From positions 1-6,177 of the forward strand of contig CAZFEN010000041.1 in NCBI GenBank assembly GCA_964517765.1: a stretch of 6,177 bases of DNA, in the 5' to 3' direction. The stretch comes from Hydromicrobium sp964517765 (GTDB lineage Bacteria > Actinomycetota > Humimicrobiia > Humimicrobiales > Humimicrobiaceae). Positions 6,123 to 6,177 of this stretch are shown here, in pieces (position 1 is the stretch's first letter; the number at the start of each line of letters is the position of its first letter). The translations under genes were made by a program, and so were the position numbers. Below the pieces are notes generated by a model. That model was not told where the DNA came from. It saw only the letters and a list, made by a program, of their open reading frames with translations, and ran no database searches.

Positions 6123-6177
6123 ATGGATCTAACTATTAATGGGAAACTGGTTCAGGCAGAAAAAGGTTCTACCATTA
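6123..6177 (+). CDS. N-terminus of a 2Fe-2S-domain redox subunit (NuoG/HndD/FdhA type), cut by the window edge
   Basis: Eighteen codons are visible, MDLTINGKLVQAEKGSTI. The pattern LTINGK.V...KGSTI is the first beta-hairpin of the plant-ferredoxin-like 2Fe-2S domain that opens NuoG, the iron hydrogenase subunit HndD/HydA and some formate dehydrogenase alpha subunits; in these the next residues are usually LEAA...IPTLCYH with cluster cysteines, which lie outside the window. Which of these enzymes it is cannot be told. Upstream, AAAGAGA at 6108-6114 is a weak ribosome-binding site 8 bases from the ATG, and AGGG at 6102 is too far. The gene diverges from recF and lies 42 bases after the transposase remnant, so any promoter of its own overlaps the relic. 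It is functionally unrelated to the replication cluster. Confidence 0.65.
   Translation, partial: MDLTINGKLVQAEKGSTI

Noticed and set aside
6080..6139. Tiny plus-strand frame GTG...TAA (19 codons) after the transposase remnant, preceded by AAGGAG at 6062
   Set aside because: Spacing from AAGGAG to the GTG is 12 bases, the peptide matches nothing known to me, and it overlaps the start of the redox gene in another frame.

Overview
This window is a stretch of bacterial chromosome carrying part of the conserved DNA-replication and topology cluster. Four genes lie on the minus strand, transcribed recF -> DUF721/dciA -> gyrB -> gyrA. gyrA runs off the left edge with its 3' end missing. The DNA is AT-rich, with many AGA, AGG and ATA codons. 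GyrB is the short type (634 residues) without the large insertion typical of Proteobacteria. The order recF-DUF721-gyrB-gyrA is best known from Actinobacteria and is also seen in some Clostridia-like lineages. With this base composition, a low-GC actinobacterial-type or deep Firmicutes-like anaerobe is plausible. That assignment is inference from gene order and protein style, not from a search.

Layout: 1-2108 gyrA (minus, 702 codons visible). 2121-4025 gyrB (minus, TTG start with a strong ribosome-binding site, 12 bases upstream of gyrA). 4026-4234 is a non-coding leader for gyrB, with an extended -10 promoter candidate and a 14-bp hairpin. 4235-4534 is a small DciA-like DUF721 gene. 4550-5734 is recF. 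5735-5883 is AT-rich non-coding DNA between divergent units. 5884-6080 (plus) is the frameshifted 3' end of an integrase-core transposase. 6123-6177 (plus) is the first 18 codons of a gene whose N-terminus resembles the 2Fe-2S domain of NuoG/HndD/FdhA-type redox subunits.

GyrA and GyrB form DNA gyrase: GyrB binds ATP and captures the DNA, GyrA cuts and wraps it. RecF binds gapped DNA and helps load RecA. DciA-type proteins are linked to loading of the replicative helicase. In many bacteria dnaA and dnaN lie just upstream of recF. Here that side is replaced by a transposase relic and a divergent redox gene, so the cluster appears to be detached from dnaA-dnaN.

I found no convincing new biological system. 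The items most worth a second look are the gyrB leader hairpin, the broken dnaN-recF linkage, and a shared start arrangement at recF and dciA. Those two genes lack a well-placed Shine-Dalgarno sequence but have TATAAC/TATAAT hexamers at leaderless-like distance, whereas gyrB and gyrA have strong Shine-Dalgarno sites.
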